Made by a program: the position numbers and the translations under genes. 7,566 nt of DNA, taken from the NCBI GenBank assembly GCA_026389655.1, contig JAPLHL010000447.1, positions 1 through 7,566 on the forward strand, written 5' to 3'. How positions within the stretch are numbered: the first letter of the stretch is position 1; every line of letters begins with the position of its first letter. The notes beneath the pieces were generated by a model that was not told where the DNA came from, made no database searches, and worked only from the letters and a program-made list of their open reading frames with translations. Shown piece after piece: positions 4,952 to 7,566 of this stretch. The DNA comes from Chloroflexota bacterium (lineage in GTDB: Bacteria > Chloroflexota > Dehalococcoidia > GIF9 > UBA5629).

Positions 4952-7249
4952 TTATGTAGCGGCGCCTGCTATGACTGCCTGCCCCAGAGAGATGCCCCCA
5001 TCGTTGCAGGGCACCTGCCTGTGTTTGAGCACCTTAAAACCGCCTGACTCAAGGCGGTTTACTACACTGGTGAGCAATAGCCTGTTCTGGAAGCAGCCGC
5101 CGCTCAGCGCCACTGTATTAAGTCCGGTTGACCCCCTGATTTTCAAGCTTATGTCTGCGGCCATGGCTGCGATTGTATTATGAAATCTCATGCCAACCGT
5201 TGATTGAGGGCATCCCCGGAGCAGATCGTTGAGCACGGCTGAGATAAGGTCATGCAAAAGGATTATGTGATAGCTATCGTCACCGGTTAGAGTGAACGGA
5301 TAAGAACCCTGTTCATCCGCCGATTCATAGGATTTCATCTCCATCTCGATGGCTGCCTGCGCTTCGTAGTCAATAGTGGAACGGATGCCGGCCATGGCGG
5401 ATACTGCATCGAAAAGGCGGCCCATGCTGGACGTGAGAGGTGAGTTGAGGTTCGACTCCACCTGTTTACGCACAAGGTCCAACTCCACCCTGTCGATTTT
5501 GCTCAGAAAGCCCAGCCTGCTGTCGAGGGCGTTTTCACCCAGGAGTGCGAGTATATAACCCAGCGCTATGCGGTATGGTTTCTTGATAGCGGCTGATCCG
5601 CCCGGCAGCGGAAGATACTCGAGTTGTCCCACGCGTTTAAAGCTTTTATAATCTGCGACCATGAATTCACCGCCCCAGATTTTGCCGTCAGTGCCAAATC
5701 CGGTGCCGTCGAAGGCCAGGCCGATGACCGGCCCCTCAAACCCGTTGTCGGCCATGCAGGAGACGATGTGGGCATGGTGGTGCTGGACCGGAATTGACCG
5801 AATGCCTGTTTTTTCCGCCTGCTCCAGGGCGTACTTAGTCGGCAGGTATTCGGGGTGCATATCGTAAGCTATAATCTCGGGCTCTATGCGGAAAAGCTGT
5901 TTATACAGCTCAATTGTCCGCTCGTAGTGCTCCATGGTCTCAAGGTTTTCCATGTCGCCGATATGCTGGCTGACGAATGCATGGTTGTCCCTCGTAAGGC
6001 AGAAGGTGTTTTTTTCCTCTGCTCCGCAGGCCAGTATTTGGGGGGATGAATAAGTGAGATGTATGGGATAAGGAGCATAGCCCCTAGCCCTGCGTACCAG
6101 CTGTGGTATCCCGTTCGCAACTATGGCAACGCTGTCGTCATATGTCGAATAAATATCGCGGTTGTGAAGCAGGAAATAGTCTGCGATAGCGCCCAGCCTG
6201 CGCAAAGCCTCAGAGTTCTCTCCGGCTATGGGCTCCTCGCTTACGTTACCGCTGGTCATGACCAGCGGCAGGCCGGCTGCCTTCATAATGAGATGGTGGA
6301 TGGGTGTATAGGGAAGCATCACCCCGATGTATTTCAGACCGGGTCCGACCTCTTTGCAAATGGTCGATCCGGGTTTCCATTTAAGTAGTACAATAGGGCT
6401 CTGCGGGGACTTCAGCAGCTTTTCCTCAACTTCGTTGATTTCGCAGTGCTTCCGTGCCTCTTCAATATCTTTCACCATCACGGCAAATGGTTTGGATGGT
6501 CTTCTTTTACGTTGCCTCAGCAGCATCACAGGGCCTGCGTTTTCGGCGTTGCAGGCCAGCAGGAAGCCTCCCAACCCCTTGATGGCTATGATTCTTTCTT
6601 CCTTTAGCAAAGAGGCCGTTTTTTCAATGATATCGTCATAATCGACAGTCTTTCCGAGATTATCGGTCAATTGGAGCTGGGGTCCGCAGACCGGGCAGGC
6701 GTTGGGTTGTGCATGAAAGCGGCGGTCGAGCGGGTCTTCGTATTCTCGCTGGCAGTCCGGGCACATCTTGAAAACGGACATGGTGGTCAGGGGGCGGTCA
6801 TATGGTATGTCCTTGATGATGGTAAAGCGCGGGCCGCAGTTAGTGCAGTTGGTAAAAGGATAATGGAAACGGCGGTTGCCGGAGGTAAAGATATCGTCCA
6901 GGCAAGGCTGGCAGGTGGCTATGTCTGGCGAGACGAGCTGGTACTTGCCCGGTGTGGCCACGCTGTGGCGGATCTCAAAACCTTTGTACCCGGCAGGTGC
7001 GTCGAAGCTGACGGATATATTTTCTATCCTTGCCAGCGGCGGGGCTTTATGCTCCAGGTCTGAAATAAAGAGATCGAGGGTCTTTCTGTCTCCCTCGACC
7101 TCGATCTTTACATCCTCTGAAGTATTGCAGACCCAGCCGTTGAGGCCGTGTTGCCTGGCCAGTCCGTATACAAAAGGCCGGAAGCCGACTCCCTGAACCA
7201 CTCCCCTGGCACTGATACGGGCCAGCTGAAAAATACGATTATCTGACAT
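4952..7249 (-). CDS. hypF: HypF, carbamoyltransferase for [NiFe]-hydrogenase cyanide ligands
   Basis: HypF hydrolyses carbamoyl phosphate, forms carbamoyl adenylate with ATP, and passes the carbamoyl group to the C-terminal cysteine of HypE. The 765-residue product has the full domain order. An acylphosphatase domain carries VQGVGFRPF at 18-26. Two zinc-finger units follow, with CxxC pairs at 113/116, 135/138, 163/166 and 185/188. A YrdC-like nucleotide-binding domain (about 205-390) includes KGLGGFLLACNA and KRRPSKPFAVM. A Kae1/TobZ-like domain has HHHAH at 490-494, FDGTGFGTDG at about 513-522 and SGGCFQN at 716-722. Length matches E. coli HypF (750). The frame opens at a TTG (7273), but the ATG at 7249 aligns with the family N-terminus and is preferred. 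No Shine-Dalgarno site is visible; a promoter-like element ends 12 bases before the ATG. A membrane-protein gene follows after 15 nt. Confidence 0.97.
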   Translation of the reverse strand: MSDNRIFQLARISARGVVQGVGFRPFVYGLARQHGLNGWVCNTSEDVKIEVEGDRKTLDLFISDLEHKAPPLARIENISVSFDAPAGYKGFEIRHSVATPGKYQLVSPDIATCQPCLDDIFTSGNRRFHYPFTNCTNCGPRFTIIKDIPYDRPLTTMSVFKMCPDCQREYEDPLDRRFHAQPNACPVCGPQLQLTDNLGKTVDYDDIIEKTASLLKEERIIAIKGLGGFLLACNAENAGPVMLLRQRKRRPSKPFAVMVKDIEEARKHCEINEVEEKLLKSPQSPIVLLKWKPGSTICKEVGPGLKYIGVMLPYTPIHHLIMKAAGLPLVMTSGNVSEEPIAGENSEALRRLGAIADYFLLHNRDIYSTYDDSVAIVANGIPQLVRRARGYAPYPIHLTYSSPQILACGAEEKNTFCLTRDNHAFVSQHIGDMENLETMEHYERTIELYKQLFRIEPEIIAYDMHPEYLPTKYALEQAEKTGIRSIPVQHHHAHIVSCMADNGFEGPVIGLAFDGTGFGTDGKIWGGEFMVADYKSFKRVGQLEYLPLPGGSAAIKKPYRIALGYILALLGENALDSRLGFLSKIDRVELDLVRKQVESNLNSPLTSSMGRLFDAVSAMAGIRSTIDYEAQAAIEMEMKSYESADEQGSYPFTLTGDDSYHIILLHDLISAVLNDLLRGCPQSTVGMRFHNTIAAMAADISLKIRGSTGLNTVALSGGCFQNRLLLTSVVNRLESGGFKVLKHRQVPCNDGGISLGQAVIAGAAT

Positions 7250-7261
7250 AAAATCGATTGA

Positions 7262-7290
7262 ATTGTACTTCAAGCGATAAAGGCGGGCAA
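7262..7290 (-). promoter_or_regulatory. Candidate hypF promoter with a near-leaderless start
   Basis: On the minus strand TTGCCC (7290-7285, 4/6) and TACAAT (7267-7262, 5/6) are separated by exactly 17 bp. Expected transcription start is near 7255, leaving a leader of only about 5-6 nt before ATG 7249, which agrees with the lack of a Shine-Dalgarno site. The -35 overlaps one copy of a 9-bp direct repeat. Confidence 0.5.
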
Positions 7291-7320
7291 GGCAGAATTA
7301 AAGGAAAATAAAAAGGCGGG
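7279..7320. repeat. Direct repeat AAAGGCGGG, two copies 33 bp apart
   Basis: The plus strand reads AAAGGCGGG at 7279-7287 and again at 7312-7320, each preceded by an AT-rich stretch. The 33-bp offset is about three helical turns. One copy overlaps the predicted hypF -35 box and the other overlaps the candidate terminator stem. It may be a regulator site or chance. Confidence 0.45.
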
Positions 7321-7337
7321 AGGTCGGTTTGCCTTTT
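7311..7337 (-). terminator. Candidate weak intrinsic terminator after the upstream membrane-protein gene
   Basis: On the minus strand AAAAGGC pairs with GCCTTTT across a 13-nt loop, and the second arm runs into TTTTTATTTTCC. The stem has only three GC pairs and the loop is long, so termination would be inefficient. It lies about 30 bp after the stop of the partial gene and before hypF, a sensible place to separate the two units. Confidence 0.38.
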
Positions 7338-7367
7338 CACGTAAAGGAGACATCTGACTGAGATTAT

Positions 7368-7566
7368 CTAGACTAAACTTCTTTGTCTGATATTGATAAT
7401 AATACTTGCGACGCTGCCGAAGATGAAGGTTATCGGAAAAACGATCAATGCCATTATGAAAAAAAATGGCTCATCACCACCTTTCCAGAAGTTCTCACCG
7501 AGCAGAAATATAAATGATCCGTAAACTAAATTATGCAATAAAATACACAGGGGGATACCTATAGCA
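7368..7566 (-). CDS. C-terminal 65 residues of a small membrane protein (5' end outside the window)
   Basis: Reading the minus strand from 7565 gives an open frame of 65 codons ending at TAG (7370-7368). It has two strongly hydrophobic segments: residues 2-22 of the visible part (IGIPLCILLHNLVYGSFIFLL in outline) and about 34-58 (FFFIMALIVFPITF onward). They are separated by a polar loop, GENFWKGGDEP, and followed by a positively charged tail IRQRSLV. This hydrophobicity pattern is what a two-helix end of an integral membrane protein looks like, and no competing frame is convincing. I cannot name it. It ends 118 bp upstream of hypF, and a weak terminator candidate lies between them, so a functional link to hyp is unclear. 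Confidence 0.6.
   Translation of the reverse strand, partial: AIGIPLCILLHNLVYGSFIFLLGENFWKGGDEPFFFIMALIVFPITFIFGSVASIIINIRQRSLV

Noticed and set aside
5376..6641. Plus-strand open frames of 60-109 codons opposite hypF
   Set aside because: They lie wholly within a well-conserved HypF coding region, lack ribosome-binding sites and show no recognisable protein features.

Overview
The window carries most of a [NiFe]-hydrogenase maturation (hyp) cluster, read almost entirely on the minus strand. Base composition is intermediate. There are sigma70-type promoters, Shine-Dalgarno sites on some genes, and two lipoprotein-type signal peptides, so the host is a bacterium. The style of the Hyp proteins and the PD40/TolB-like lipoproteins would fit an anaerobe such as an uncultured Chloroflexota (Dehalococcoidia-like) organism. 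That taxonomic guess rests on general impression only and is weak.

Layout along the minus strand (transcription runs from high to low coordinates): the C-terminal end of a small membrane protein (7566-7368); a 118-bp gap with a candidate weak terminator and a candidate hypF promoter; hypF (7249-4952); 15 nt later a four-helix, cysteine-rich membrane protein of unknown function (4936-4382). The cluster is then interrupted by a 63-codon gene on the opposite strand (4128-4319). Transcription on the minus strand resumes with hypC (3996-3766). One nucleotide after its stop codon comes a six-bladed beta-propeller lipoprotein (3764-2742). A second, paralogous propeller lipoprotein (2618-1578) follows behind its own predicted promoter and a palindromic operator-like site. 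Last come hypD (1490-399), whose start codon lies inside a perfect 10-bp inverted repeat, and hypE (from 406, overlapping hypD by 8 bp), which runs off the left edge. hypA, hypB and hydrogenase structural genes are not in the window.

How the genes work together (established for the families): HypF makes a carbamoyl group from carbamoyl phosphate and transfers it to the C-terminal cysteine of HypE. HypE dehydrates it to a thiocyanate. The HypC-HypD complex assembles Fe(CN)2(CO) on HypD and delivers it to the hydrogenase large subunit. HypF, C, D and E are therefore all represented here (HypE only in part).

The notable departure is the insertion of two extracytoplasmic TolB/PD40 lipoproteins between hypC and hypD, genes that are normally adjacent and whose products form a cytoplasmic complex. 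One of them appears translationally coupled to hypC. Together with the cysteine-rich membrane protein behind hypF and the small opposite-strand gene, these are the unexplained accessory parts. A role at the cell surface alongside an exported hydrogenase is a possible inference, not shown by the sequence.
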